Assembly: GCA_037102815.1 (NCBI GenBank)
Contig: BTPP01000002.1
Coordinates: 6,014,001 to 6,078,000 of the forward strand
Direction: 5' to 3'
From: Neurospora intermedia
Taxonomy: Eukaryota; Ascomycota; Sordariomycetes; Sordariales; Sordariaceae
Length of the DNA stretch: 64,000 nt
Shown here: positions 43,757 through 55,006 of the stretch, in pieces
Layout: each line of letters opens with the position of its first letter
How positions within the stretch are numbered: the first letter of the stretch is position 1
Notes under the pieces: generated by a model
What the model saw: only the letters and a program-made list of their open reading frames with translations
Database searches by the model: none
Told to the model about the DNA's origin: nothing
Position numbers and translations under genes: made by a program

Positions 43757-44082
43757 TTTGTTTGTTGATCGGACGTCCTTCACCTGTCTTGACGAATGAA
43801 CGATGGTGGTTGCGAAAGGACGGAAGGCGGTGCGTGTCTGAAAGATTGTTGACCCCAGATTCCCCAAATTGGAGGGCCGGGGAAAGCTGACAGTGATGCC
43901 CAATCGGCTGGCGTGAACGGCAAGCTACCCCTGACCCCTGCAGACTAGGGGGGTGTACACCGAAGGTGAACAGGGCCGCGCCAGTGCCACTGCACCACGA
44001 CATACGCCTCGACTCCCAGGGTGTCGTCCATCAAGCATCAAGGATAAAGAAACATTACATTATCGTATCGACATCTATCACA
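43757..44082. other. Spacer
   Basis: About 325 bp upstream of the TMEM97-like gene; nothing else recognised. Confidence 0.4.
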
Positions 44083-45134
44083 TCAATCCGCCCTCTTCCC
44101 AGGCTGGTAACCCCAACCATTACCCACGCCCCCACCGTATCCCAACGGGGTCGCTCCTCCCAAGCTCCTCCCCTTCAGCCTCTGCGGCAACACGCTCCCA
44201 AAGAACCAAACACTGCTCACACACACGCCCGCTCCAAACGACAACAGAGCGTAGAAGACGGTGCTGGCGTAGATGTGCCCTCCCATGCCCTGCCACTCCA
44301 CCTTGCCCTCCACTCGCGGGAGCTCCGGCGTCGGGAACCATCTGACGGAAAACTGCAGCGGAAGGGGATCCCCAATCACCAGTCTCCTCGTAGAGCTTCC
44401 CTCCATGTGCGTCAGGGGAGAGGTAGAGTACGCCGTAGCGCTATCCAACACCCCTGAATCCTTCTTGTGCAAATGATGTTTTGGCGTGGAATGCAACAGC
44501 ACGTTCATGTGCGTCGAGATGTGCATATGGCTGAGTTGCAGCGTCCCAGCCAGCGCAAAGACCAGCGGGACGTATTCGGTAACATGGGGCTTCTCGCCTA
44601 CGATCTCGACTTGCGGGGGAGGGCGCGCGGGAAGGCGGCAGGCTAGAGGGGCGTCGGAGTGGATGTAGAACTCGAGCAGGTGGAAGAAGGGGTCATCGAT
44701 CATGGGGATCGTGCAGTTCTGCTCGGTTTCGATGCCGTAGTTGAATTCGAGGGGGGCTTTGGTTTCTTCGCACATGGGGAAGGGGATCCATTGGATCTCG
44801 TGGGCGGGGGTTTCGATGTGTTCGCCGGTTTCTCTGTAGCATTGAGCGGTTAGCATGTGTTCAGAACAATGAAGGGTTGCGACGGGAACGGCTAGAAGAA
44901 AGGAGATGGGACGAAAGATGGAAGAGGCCGTGTCAGGACAGGACAAAAGGGGCATGGAGCTTACGAGCTGCGGTTCATGCACTCAACGCGAATGGGAGCG
45001 CCATAGTGGTAAGACGGCAACTCATGAGGAGCTATCTCAGCTGCGGCGACATGGGTGGCTAGAGAGGTAGTAATGGCGACGAGCGGGAGAAGCCACTGAC
45101 GGCGCGACCGCGATTTGGGGGCGGAAGACAACAT
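44083..45134 (-). CDS. Putative type I ER/secretory membrane protein, unknown function
   Basis: Exons 44965-45134 and 44083-44833 (GTAAGC...GCTAAC...TACAG intron) give 306 residues. The ATG at 45134 is followed by a basic N-region and the hydrophobic core WLLPLVAITTSLATHVAA, a signal peptide. The lumenal part has conserved-looking motifs RVECMNRS, TGEHIE, WIPFPMC, NYGIE and NCT, with several cysteines. A single membrane segment lies near residues 250-275 (VFYALLSFGAGVCVSSVWFFG), followed by a short Gly-rich cytosolic tail. The architecture suggests an ER-resident conserved fungal protein; I do not recognise the family. Confidence 0.75.
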
Positions 45135-46314
45135 TACTACAAGTTATACACTAGAAAGGATCATAAGGAATATGGTGCGCCAGGCAAATGGTAAATGGCA
45201 AGAAGATTGGAGGCCGGTGTGGGCGACCCTGCGCTCCGGTCTGTCCCGTGAATCGTAATGATTGCGGTTTGGATGCTTTCCCGTTTGTGGTGTTCAGTTG
45301 CCGCCAGGAGTTGGACCTCAAGGTGCCATGCACTGAAGTTCTGGCATATGCATATAGGAATAGCCTGGTTTTCACGATAAACACCTAGGCTGGCCTCTGC
45401 CCGATAAGGCTGACTGGACCAACAGCGATAAGATAAGTACCTAGGCACAGCACCGACCCCACCACCTGTTTGTTTCCCGTCCAAACCAACGGCGTCATGT
45501 CCATTCTTTTCATGTTTACACATTTGGCCTGACAATTGATCCCGCCGATATATTCCTGACTTCTCGCGAAGCATCTTTAGTATCGGATGGTCAATGTCCG
45601 TGTTCGGCTTATGCTTACCACGGCTCCAACGCCCATCGTCCGACAGCATCGGCCGTTTCCCAGCTTTCCGCTTCGACGCCATGCCGCACACTACATGTCT
45701 CGACTGCCCATGCTTAGCCACCGAATCAGGAGATGAATCGCTGGCAATGACAGACTTTCTGGATCGTTTCGCATTGTTATCATCACGTCGCCACTTGTCG
45801 AAGTCATCCCGTCGTTGTTTGCTCCACCACCGGGAAGCATGCGATAGCTGAATTCCTCGACACGAGATGGATGGGCCACGGCGAACACGTTGGTCCTGGT
45901 GAACCTGACAAGTGCCGGGATGATGCCGACGGATCATGAAGCCAGGGCTGGCAGCTACCAGTGTATTTGGCCTCGGTTTCTGTCTACTGATTTGCTGACT
46001 GGATTGCTGTTGTTGTGCGATGCCATCCCTGGTGATAATTGTGTTACCGCAACATCCATCTTCTAACCGTGATTCACTAATCCGAACCAAGCTTCAGCAG
46101 CAACTACAACAGCACAATGGCCGAACCAAGTATCCTGGCACCCCGAAAGCCGTCTCACATGCTCAAGGGGTCCTTTCGAATACCACGACATGCGCTCCGA
46201 CATCCACATCCACAGTGCCGTCACTTTCATGGAAAGCCGATACCGCAGAGCCCCAAAGAATAGCAACTATGCTCTCCCTCCATCGCATGCCGCAGCCCAC
46301 CATCACGAGGACCC
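45135..46314. other. Intergenic region
   Basis: About 1.2 kb. A minus-strand open frame of 309 codons (45161-46090) has no domain, low-complexity patches and no clear start context, and I do not call it a gene. The right end may include decayed N-terminal sequence of the ABC pseudogene. Confidence 0.4.
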
Positions 46315-47895
46315 GCCCTCGACTTTGATAGCGACCGTTTCGACTTGTCCGAGTGCGTCAAGGACTTCATCACCCATCTCCAGCCCGAGGGCCAAGCCAA
46401 ATATGCCCATCCGAACATATCCTTCAGCAACCTCAGCGTCTTCGATGCCGGCTCCGAGCTTCAGTTGCAGGCTTCCGTCCCGGCGACATCTCTTCTTCCG
46501 GCAAGACCAAGCCCAAGCAGATTCTTCACGACTCCAATGGTCTTCTCAAAAGTCGTGAACTCCTCGTTGTTCTCAGCCGTCCTGGATGCAGCGCTGTCCT
46601 GAAAACATCTGCGGAGAGCTGCACACTCTTCATCTCGACGGGAAGGCTGTAATCCACCGCACGGCACCAAATGGTCAAGCAGTTCAAGGGCGGGGTCGTG
46701 TACAACCAGGAGGTCGACAAGTTTTTTCTCCATCTTTACGTCGGCTAGACCCTCGAGTTCGTAGCAACCGTCCGACCTCTGCCATCCGCATCGCAAACGT
46801 GTTCAGGGCCGAGTACTGCGTCGTCATGGCCATCGTTGGTCTCAGTCACACTTACCACGCAAGGTTGGCGATAACTTTATTCGGGGCGTCAGTGGTGGTG
46901 AACGCAATCGTGAAAGTATCGTCGAAATGTTCCTTGCCGGCAGCCCCATTTGCGCCTGTTACAACAGCACCTGGACTCCTTCGGCCAAGCCCTGCGCATA
47001 TCGTCCAACATGGCTACCCACGCCCATGCTGTTGCCATTTACCAAGCCACCCAAGCCATCGACGACAAATTCGACAAGGCCCCCGTGTTGTACGAAGGTA
47101 GGCGGATCTATTTTGGTCCCACATACATGGCCAAGTCCCTTTTTGAACGTCAGAGCTCGTACTGCTCCCCTCGTCAGACCACCGGTCACTGTTTCACAAT
47201 TGTCACCAACCCTCACGAAAGACGGCCCGTCAAGGCATGGAGCTCAAGATCCCTCGTACTGGCGCGAATCTCCACAAACACAAGGCCTTGCAGGAAGAGA
47301 GGGAGTGTGATGAGCGCAAGACGGGAGCTATTGTCCAGCTTCGTGAGCAAAAGGAACGTCGACAGGCCAAGCACGTCAAGCCCAAGTCACCGTAAACGAT
47401 CTCGTACGCTCCCTTTCCTTGAGTTCCTTCTTGTGATTCATATCGTGCTAACCCATCCATACGACAGTATCGCTACGCAAATCAAAGCATACACCGTCCG
47501 ATGTTACCAGCGTATCTGGAATGACCGCACCGTTACCTTTAAACTGATGTTCGCCAACCTCGTCCTACTACGGTTTCGAGATCCCCATTGCCAGCCAGGT
47601 CCATGGGAGTGATTTAACCTCTTCGAGTGTCGTCTTGTCCGATCCGCATCGGGGACTCCTGGATCTTTGCTAGTCCGGTGCTGCACTGTCTCTGGTGACA
47701 CGTACATCACACCTACGAATACACCCATGCCTACGTCTGGCGAGTTTGACATCCTCGGTATTTTATGGTCGGATTCATACTTACCAACTTGCTGGCCACG
47801 GAACTTGGTTCAACACCAGCATCGCCGAGGATTTGGTCTTCTGAAGGGGCCACGTCCCCACCCGCTAGCAGCAGGAGGCTAAAGACGCCGAAAAG
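46315..47895 (+). pseudogene. Decayed PDR-type (ABC-G) multidrug transporter
   Basis: Remnant of a pleiotropic-drug-resistance ABC transporter, read from pieces in all three plus frames. In order: DRFDLSECVKDF and FSNLSVF (pre-NBD, 46315-46450), a damaged Walker A region (LVVLSRPGCS near 46560), ICGELHTLHLDGKAVIH, VVYNQEVDKFF, an in-frame TAG at 46746-46748 in VGxTLEF, then VSGGERNR (ABC signature), [62 protein letters not shown] followed by a stop, and TVRCYQRIWND. Only small scraps of the membrane domains remain (FEIPIASQVHG near 47575; LATEL-like end near 47800), so most of the second half is deleted. It is beyond repair by splicing: several frameshifts, stops and a large deletion. Base composition is ordinary, so decay is mainly by indels rather than heavy RIP. 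Confidence 0.85.
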
Positions 47896-48519
47896 ACTTT
47901 GACGTTCAACTCGCCAGCGTGCGCACAGTATCTGGTGGTGCTGCGGAACCCGAATGCGACTGAGTCGTGTAGGTAAGCTTTCAGCGTGGCGGATCTGTGT
48001 TTGGCGGGCGTGGACATCTTTACGATTGAGAGGTAGGGGAAGATGTGAAAGATGAAAGAAACAGGCACCGGCCTTTGTCCTAGTTCATCTTGGTAATGGG
48101 GTAACGTTTGCTTGAAATAAACAGTTCATTCAGAAGTTCTATGTTGGATGAGTGATAGACTGGCAAATTTGATAATGGGACTGCCCGAATGTTGAGTTGT
48201 TTCATCTCGCTGTCCCGCGCGTTGATACGGCAATCGGCACAGACTCATGTCTAAAAGCCAATGATCAGCCATCACCTCCTCTTTTCGGCTGGACGGGAAC
48301 TAAACCGATTCGACCGCTCGGATTCAAGACGGTAGCACCCGCTGCACTTTCCCCTCCGTAATGGGCTCTCCACATTTCAGCTTCACTGAATGACTCTTCT
48401 TCACATGAGTCAAACCAGGAAGACCAAGGTACCGCTCTTATTCAAAAGCAAATTGTGGCCCGTTTCCTGTCAACGACACCATCAACCTCCACTAAACTTC
48501 GACCTGGTAACCAACCACA
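47896..48519. other. Intergenic region
   Basis: About 620 bp. Nothing recognised; it should include the promoter of the PNPOx-like gene. Confidence 0.4.
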
Positions 48520-49382
48520 ATGGGCAAGTTCCACACCACTCTCCCTCCCTCTCTTCTTCCTTGGATCCTCTCGCAACCCGTCTTCTTTGTCACCACCGCT
48601 CCCCTTTCTCCCCAGGGCCACATCAACGTCTCGCCCAAAGGCACCTTTCCCAACATCAACTCCTTTGGCTACATTCCCACCCACGAGTCCGAACCAACCA
48701 AGCCAGCCCAATTCTGGTACCTTGACCTCTCCGGATCTGGATCGGAAACGATTGCCCATCTATACGAGCCGGAAAATGGGCGGATCACAGTCATGTTCTG
48801 CGAATTTGGCAAAGCGGCGCCGAGGATTGTGAGATTGTTTGGACGGGGAAAAGTATTGGAGAATGGGACGAAGGAGTTTCAAGAGTGGACCAAGAAGGAA
48901 GGCGTCGAAGTGGTCCCGGGCGCCAGAAGTGTCGTGGTGGTGGAGGTGGAGCTGGTGGGCGATAGTTGCGGGTTTGCGGTGCCGGTGATGGAGTTTAGGG
49001 AGAGGAGGGAGGTGTTGAATGATCATTGGCGGAAGAAGGTGGAAAGGTTCGAGAAGGGACTGAGTAAGGAGAGCGTGGAACGGTGAGTTTGGCTTTTGAT
49101 CTGGGCGGTAGAAGAGGATGCTGACAGCTAACGGCATACAGATACTGGGCGTACAAGAACGCTTGGAGCTTGGATGGACTACCGGGCATGGAGGTGGCGA
49201 GGAAGACGGGTGAAAAGGAGGGGATCGCACCGATTGAGAAGATGGTTGGGCCGATGGCGAGGAACTTGCCGTATTCTCGAAGGAATTGGTACAGCTCATT
49301 GGGGATTTGGGCGGTGATGTTGCAGGTTCTCTTGACGGCCATTGTGGTTCTGGCCGGCGAGAGACTGATGGGATTTAGATGA
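48520..49382 (+). CDS. Pyridoxamine 5'-phosphate oxidase-like FMN-binding protein with C-terminal anchor
   Basis: Exons 48520-49082 and 49142-49382 (GTGAGT...CTAAC...TACAG intron) give 267 residues. The N-terminal half matches the split-barrel flavin-binding fold of the PNPOx-like family: LSQPVFFVTTAP, GHINVSPKG, a WYLDLSGSGSET strand, MFCEFGKAAPRIVRLFGRGKV. These proteins bind FMN or a related flavin; the reaction is usually not known. A C-terminal hydrophobic segment near 240-260 (SLGIWAVMLQVLLTAIVVLAG), which follows a conserved-looking RNLPYSRRNWYSS, suggests a tail anchor in an intracellular membrane, with the barrel in the cytosol. Convergent with the dehydrogenase gene, 150 bp away. 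Confidence 0.85.
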
Positions 49383-49532
49383 GTATTTCCTTGGTTTAGC
49401 GAACATCGTTTCCGTCATTCATATCATGGATTGTATACCAAGGGTCATAGAAAGGTCTGTCTCCATTAAGGTATCCTTCTGGCTATCATGTCAAACGGTA
49501 TCATGTCTTTTGTCCCGGTGGCTTCCCCAAAT

Positions 49533-50252
49533 TTACCAAGGCACATTCTCCCCCCTATAGTTGAAGAACTTGCCGTTGTCCTCGTCCTTCAACCCCTGCA
49601 GAACCTTTAGCTGTCCAGCCACACTCTCCTCCGGGCTCAGCATCGCTCCGTCACCACCCATGTCCGTCTTGACCCACCCCGGACACATGACGATCACCAC
49701 GGCACCCTTCAAGCCCGCCTTTCTGAGGTCGGTCGCCAGATGGGCATTCAACATGTTCAACGCGGCCTTGCTGATCGAGTACCCCGTGGCCCGTCCCAAG
49801 CCGCTCAGCGACATTTGCACACTGCCCAGCGTAGAGCTCATGTTCTGCACCCTGACGTTCTCGCTCAACAGGCCCTGCTGGAGGAGGAACTCGAGCAGCT
49901 TGGCGGGACCGAGGACGTTGGTCTTGATGGTGTCCAGCAAGTCATCGGGGGCCAGCTGCAACGACGAGTTGTTCTCGGAGAGGTTGACGCCGGCGTTGTT
50001 GATGACGTAGTCGATCTTGGTGTCTCCGAGAGTGGAGCGGGCGGTCTTGGCAAAGTCGCGGATGGAGGAGAGCGACGAGGTGTCGCATTCGAGGATGTGG
50101 GTCTTCTCGCTGGCGAGGGATTTCAGGGAGGAGTGGTCCTTGGAGAGGTTGCGGACGAGAGCGAGAACGGTGTTCTCTGGGGACTGGGTGAGCTGGCGAA
50201 CGATTTCGAGGCCGATGCCGCGGTTGGAGCCGGTGACGACGTAGGTGGGCAT
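49533..50252 (-). CDS. Short-chain dehydrogenase/reductase
   Basis: Single-exon 239-residue classical SDR, an NAD(P)(H)-dependent oxidoreductase. Landmarks: cofactor loop TGSNRGIG (7-14), NNAG (85-88), the Ser of the NMSS strand (139-140) and the YSISK catalytic Tyr 158/Lys 162, then CPGWVKTDMGG. The Arg in the glycine loop and the downstream VRN turn suggest NADP(H) preference. It has no signal peptide or membrane segment. The family resemblance is to small carbonyl-reductase-like SDRs; substrate unknown. Confidence 0.92.
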   Translation of the reverse strand: MPTYVVTGSNRGIGLEIVRQLTQSPENTVLALVRNLSKDHSSLKSLASEKTHILECDTSSLSSIRDFAKTARSTLGDTKIDYVINNAGVNLSENNSSLQLAPDDLLDTIKTNVLGPAKLLEFLLQQGLLSENVRVQNMSSTLGSVQMSLSGLGRATGYSISKAALNMLNAHLATDLRKAGLKGAVVIVMCPGWVKTDMGGDGAMLSPEESVAGQLKVLQGLKDEDNGKFFNYRGENVPW

Positions 50253-50979
50253 TTTGTGTAGGTAGGTAGGTAGTGGATGGGTCTTGTCAGTGGTGGTTCA
50301 GTTTGTTGTCAATGTCAATGGCAAAAAAGAGTCGAGAAACAAGGAGATGCTCGGACCTTCTTATACTTACCTCGAAACGTGGTTTGGTTTATAAGCAAGA
50401 ACGACCGGCACGATGGACCGGATCTACATCTACGGAGGGGTTGACAAGGACAGGACTTGCTTACAAAACAGGGGTAAAGCGGTCCGTGCCAGCCCGGCTC
50501 CAGCGACTCATGGTTGGTTCTGTCCCGCGAAACCCTTGTGATACCTGGCTGAATAATGCTGAGGATGATGGAATCTAGAATGATCCATGATGCTATGTTC
50601 GAGTTGTTGTTGCTGTTGTTGTATGTACAGAGAAAAGTGATTAAAGAGTGTAGTTGTTTCCCCCCACGCGCCTCAATGCAGTGTCGTTTCCCAGTGCCAG
50701 TGTCAGTGCCCCCCATTCACCCCTTTGCCTTCCCCGGACTCCTTCCCAACCCCCACCCAAATCCCCCCCAAGCCGCTCCCGCCCCCTTCACACCCCTTAA
50801 CTCCATCTTTCCCTTATCCCCGTATCCCTAACTCCGTGTTCCCCTCCACAACCTCCCTGGCACTCCTCGCACTGCTCCCCATCCTGGCACTGTTTCTCTC
50901 ATCTCAATCTGCCACCTGTTAGCCATGCATTCTTCCCAAGCATCCCTCCCCAGATACCTAAACTCACCAAACCAATGAC
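50253..50979. other. Intergenic region with C-rich tract
   Basis: About 730 bp with no gene supported. Around 50700-50900 the plus strand is strongly C/CCT-rich. It probably contains the SDR promoter and the 3'UTR of the small secreted protein. Confidence 0.45.
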
Positions 50980-51354
50980 TTAGAGCTTCCAGGGGCAGGT
51001 AGCCTTGTAGGCCTTGATGCCACCCTCGGGGTTCCAGCAGCCACCGGAGCCGGACACGATACCGCTGTCAGAGCAGTCGTAGGTGGAGTAGACGGTGAGC
51101 TGGCACTTGGGGTCGAAGAACTCAACGTCGATGGACTGGAAGACGGCGCCAGCGTAGAAGGTGCGGCAGTGGTTGCTCTCCGTGTTGGCAGGGAACTCGA
51201 TGGCCGGGTACTTGATGTGGTCAATGGGGCACTGGCGCTCGAGGCCAAAGGTGACCTTGCCCATAACCTCGGTGTACTGGTTGCTGGTGGGGGCGGCAGA
51301 GACGGAGCTGACGGCCGCGGCGGCGAAGAGAGAGATGGTGGTGAGGAACTGCAT
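50980..51354 (-). CDS. Small secreted cysteine-rich protein
   Basis: Single-exon gene for 124 residues from ATG 51354; the open frame extends upstream but the signal peptide fixes this start. The signal peptide MQFLTTISLFAAAAVSSVSA is followed by a mature chain with six cysteines (ERQC, NHC, PKC, YDC, GGC, TCP), compatible with three disulfides, and a small aromatic-rich end. The 5'UTR is long and pyrimidine-rich on the coding strand. It resembles fungal small secreted proteins of unknown function; no enzymatic motif is seen. Confidence 0.85.
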   Translation of the reverse strand: MQFLTTISLFAAAAVSSVSAAPTSNQYTEVMGKVTFGLERQCPIDHIKYPAIEFPANTESNHCRTFYAGAVFQSIDVEFFDPKCQLTVYSTYDCSDSGIVSGSGGCWNPEGGIKAYKATCPWKL

Positions 51355-52056
51355 TTTGGCGGTGGTTTGGTTTGATAAAGGAGTGTGGTGAAGTTGGTTT
51401 GTGTTGGTGAGTTGTCGTTGTTTGTTGTTGTGATGATGAGGAGAAAAGATGGCCAGAGACAAGAAAGGATGGATGTTCTTATAGATGTTTGTGATCGTCA
51501 AGATTGACAGATTCTCGACATGGATGCAGCTTCTCCAGGTCTCAACATCCTTTTCCCCTGAACACCATTCCGCTTGCGTGGTCGATCGTCGTTGAGGCTC
51601 AAAACGACTGTTACTATTTTGGCCACCTAAACATCCGGACCATGTGGTGATATGATGATGTGTGGGGTCTATGCTTGTTTCGCTTGGGGAGTGATGTGCA
51701 TGAGCTAGAATCGCTAGAAGGTCAAGCGAACAACTTGGCGCCAATGCACTAACCATCAGCTGCTGTCATGGATATAGCTTCTCGGAGTATTTCATGATGG
51801 TGCAATTACCTCCTTTGCACACCGCGTACACCGCCAGCTAGTAATGGCGAACTTGGCGAAAGGGGAGCTAAAAGGGGGGGGGGGGGGGGGGGGGTCAACA
51901 ACCACCAGACAGTGCAAATTGGCAATCCCGTAGGAAACGAGATCGGCAGACGAGGAATGACATGAATTCCATAAACGCTCGCTAAAAGGAAGGCATGCTA
52001 TAACAAGAACGCTAGCTATAGAAAGAAAATGACAATGATGTCGGGTGTGTCAAAAG
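51355..52056. other. Intergenic region with poly-G run
   Basis: No gene seen. Contains the 21-G run at 51874-51894; the left part is the 5'UTR/promoter of the small secreted protein. Confidence 0.5.
51874..51894 (+). repeat. Homopolymer of 21 G
   Basis: An uninterrupted run of 21 G on the plus strand, preceded by AAA and followed by TCAAC. It may form a G-quadruplex or be length-variable, and its exact length may also be affected by sequencing. Confidence 0.9.
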
Positions 52057-53901
52057 TCAGTAGATTTTGGTGATGGAAAACCGTGGCCGTTGATTCTCCG
52101 TCCCGCGCTTCGGGCTCAATGTCGCCGTTGTTTTTATGGTTGTTATTCCCGGCGTTGTTCTGGAGTCTGTCGGCCCCGAAGTAGTCGACGCATTCGAATC
52201 CTTTCTCCCCGCCACACCCCCTCTCAACACATCCCCCAACCTGACAAACTCCTTGCCTTCTACCGCATCCACCCATTGTTCGATTCTCTTCAAGTACAAG
52301 CCCTGCGCGCACTTAGCTACCGCGCCCAGAAAGTCCACCTTGAGCGCGGCCTCTTCGACTTCTGCATCCCACCCGTGACCCATCAACTGGCCCATCCTGG
52401 CACTGTAAACCCGCCTCAGCTGCGTCTGCTCGTACTCCATTAGGTGTATCCAGTACAGTTCCGTCTTTCCTTCGTTGTCCGGAACATCCTCCATGCCACC
52501 ATCCTGTCCTTCCTCCGAGGCCTCCTCGTCACTGAACACGTCGGCATACCGGCTCCGGTGCGGCTCCTCTTCGCGCTCAACACCGCCGCGCAGGAACTCG
52601 GGGAACTGTGTGGAGACCCACCGCGGCATTGTCGACACGCATTCCCAGTCCACGACACCCGTGATGCGCCCGTTTTCGTCGACGAGGATGTTGTCGAGTG
52701 ACAGGGAGTCGCCGTGCCAAAGGACTGTACGCTCTGGTGGGTGCACAAGCTGTGGGAAGAGTTTGTGCAAGAGGCGGGCTAACTTGCGGGCGACTCGAGT
52801 AACTCCTTCGGCTGATTCCCTTTTCTCGCGGTCTGTATCGTCGGGGATCTTGGGCGGTGGCTGAGCAAGAGTAGTGCTGTGCTCCTTGATGATGACGTTG
52901 AGGTAGGACCGAAGCCAGTCATGGCTTGATTGGAACGGCCCTCTCGACACCGGATAATGCCAACGCTCCCCCGTAAAGAACACTGGAGAGACCATGGGCC
53001 CAGGCTCGGGCATCATCAGGTCCACATAGTCGCTCTCTCCCCTGGAGGTAGCGCCCAGCGTGCCTATTCCCCTAAACCCCGATTCCGTCATATTTCCGCA
53101 CCTCGACAGCTGCGCCTGGAACTCGGCCATCCTGCCCACCAATCTCTCTTTCTGCCGCATGTTCATCTTTCTCCATCGCAAATGCGCCGGTAGTCCTTCC
53201 AACAGCTCCATCAAGATCCACTCGAACCCAATCTCGTTATCACTCGTATCGTCATACGCCACCACCACGGGAACGGGAATGTCGGTCTTGCACCGCACCA
53301 GCTGGAGCGAGGCAACCTCACCTCGGGTCTTGTTGTGCGGGTCGACGGGAAGAATGACGCGCATGAGGTAGCGGCCGTGGGCTGGGGAGTTTACGTGGTA
53401 GAGCTTGTTGTAGGTGCCGGAGGAGTGAAAGGTAACGACGCATTGCGAGGGGGAGGTTATTCCGAGGTGCCGGCGGACGACTTGGGCGATGGCGTCGATG
53501 TCGGGTTGTCGGGCCCAGCGGGGCTCGATGTCGAGACCGGCGGACTCCCAGAAGAGGCCGGAACGGCTTGTGTCGTGGGTTGGCGTTGTTGCTGTTGTCG
53601 TTGGGGTGCCTTCTTTGGGTCTGGTTCTCGGATCTCTCGCGTTTGATGCTGTGGACGTCGCACTCGAGACACTGGAGACGACGGGCGACTTTGCGCTCGC
53701 TGTGCGGAGGGTTATGAATTGCGGCTGGACCTTTTGGGGTGGCATCCTGCCGAATTGATACCAGCCGTACCCGTAGTCGGCATCGGTGTAGGTGGTGGTC
53801 GCGGTGCAGGTGTAGGTTCGGGCCTCACATCCTGGATGATGGTTTGCCGACGAGGATGGCAAAGCGAGACGACGAACTTGGTAGCGCATACGCCCAGCCA
53901 T
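52057..53901 (-). CDS. Aminoglycoside-phosphotransferase-like (APH) kinase-fold protein
   Basis: Kinase-fold protein of the APH/choline-kinase superfamily, 614 residues if started at ATG 53901. Residues about 170 onward carry the fold: nucleotide-loop VVTFHSSGTYNKLYHV, RYLMRVILP, EWILMELLEGLP hinge, catalytic LWHGDSLSLDNILVD (HGDxxxxN) and GVVDWECV, where Asp replaces the DFG Asp. A long Asp/Glu insertion follows, then a C-terminal helical part. The first 120 residues are low complexity. The frame stays open upstream to 54219 without ATG and through a His run; a GTATGT donor at about 54213 suggests that stretch may be a 5'UTR intron. Fungal members of this family have unknown substrates and are unlikely to be antibiotic-resistance enzymes. 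Confidence 0.82.
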   Translation of the reverse strand: MAGRMRYQVRRLALPSSSANHHPGCEARTYTCTATTTYTDADYGYGWYQFGRMPPQKVQPQFITLRTASAKSPVVSSVSSATSTASNARDPRTRPKEGTPTTTATTPTHDTSRSGLFWESAGLDIEPRWARQPDIDAIAQVVRRHLGITSPSQCVVTFHSSGTYNKLYHVNSPAHGRYLMRVILPVDPHNKTRGEVASLQLVRCKTDIPVPVVVAYDDTSDNEIGFEWILMELLEGLPAHLRWRKMNMRQKERLVGRMAEFQAQLSRCGNMTESGFRGIGTLGATSRGESDYVDLMMPEPGPMVSPVFFTGERWHYPVSRGPFQSSHDWLRSYLNVIIKEHSTTLAQPPPKIPDDTDREKRESAEGVTRVARKLARLLHKLFPQLVHPPERTVLWHGDSLSLDNILVDENGRITGVVDWECVSTMPRWVSTQFPEFLRGGVEREEEPHRSRYADVFSDEEASEEGQDGGMEDVPDNEGKTELYWIHLMEYEQTQLRRVYSARMGQLMGHGWDAEVEEAALKVDFLGAVAKCAQGLYLKRIEQWVDAVEGKEFVRLGDVLRGGVAGRKDSNASTTSGPTDSRTTPGITTIKTTATLSPKRGTENQRPRFSITKIY

Positions 53902-55006
53902 GGCGCGGGGGTCGGGTGTGTCAGAGCCTAAAAATCGGGAGGGTGGACGGGCGCTTTCGGGGGGACCATGCAGCGAATGGCGATGGGCCTCTGCAGAATC
54001 AGGGTGATGGCGTCGGGTACTTGTATAAGAGGAGGATGCTGATTGGTCGATTGGGGTCTGCAGGTCACTGTCACGGTGGTCGTTTTCGACCCGGCGAAAC
54101 TTTGTCAGACTTGATGTCAACGGATTTGAGTTGTCATGATGGTGATGATGTCCTTCAAAACCACAGTCTCGTGAAAAAAGACTGTCGTCTTCATATACCG
54201 TTTTTTTCCCACATACCAATGCTTCACCCTGACTAGGGAGTGGAGGGGCTGGGGAAAATCCCGGGACAGATCAATTGGCACATGAGGCGTGGAGCATGTC
54301 CATCATTCGGCACTCTCTCCGTCATCGAATGGGGACCCCGACGGCCCTTGTCGATAGCTTCCTGCAAGTCAAGAACCTGCCAGCCTGCCACGTTGAAAGA
54401 CAGTGAGTGATCAAGACGGTAGTCAGACCACTGGCGGTCTATAATGGGAAGTATTGACGACATCGCTTTGGGATAGGCTGAGAGACACCCAATGACAACA
54501 TGGTTCTATCAGGAATGTAAACAAGAAAAAAGTAAACAAAAGGTGTCGTTGAGAGGAAAGACAGCCATCCCTTGCTGTCCTGTCGCGGACTCTAGGTTCG
54601 GCCCGCAACGGCTGGGATAGGGGGACTGAGACATGCGATGAATTGTCTCACAACTGAACCGCTCCATGATTCAGATGAACACTTATGATGTTCGGGATGT
54701 CTTCCACTTCCTAGGTACCTCTAGTAGTCTAGAGGTAGTCGACATTCCCTTCAATTGTGACGTCAATCAATCACGCCGCGGATCGCGGCCCGGGGCATGT
54801 TAGTGTAGCATGAGGTCTCAGCGCACTTTACGCAGTACCTCACTGCTGTACACTAGCGGGCGCCTGTAAGTGCCATCCCAGGCCCCGCTCGGGGAACCAC
54901 TCCGACCTCTCACTACGGCTGAATCCGTCTCTCTCCCTCTCGTGCAATTCATCAACAATTGAAGGAAACCAACAACGCAGCTCCGGCCAGCAGACATCAT
55001 CACAAC
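53902..55006. other. Divergent intergenic region
   Basis: About 1.1 kb between the starts of the APH-like gene (minus) and the hydrolase (plus); no separate gene is recognised. Part of 53902-54219 could be N-terminal coding sequence or a 5'UTR intron of the APH-like gene. Confidence 0.4.

Noticed and set aside
45161-46090. 309-codon open frame on the minus strand
   Set aside because: No domain, low-complexity patches, no convincing start context; overlaps the region of ABC-pseudogene decay at one side.
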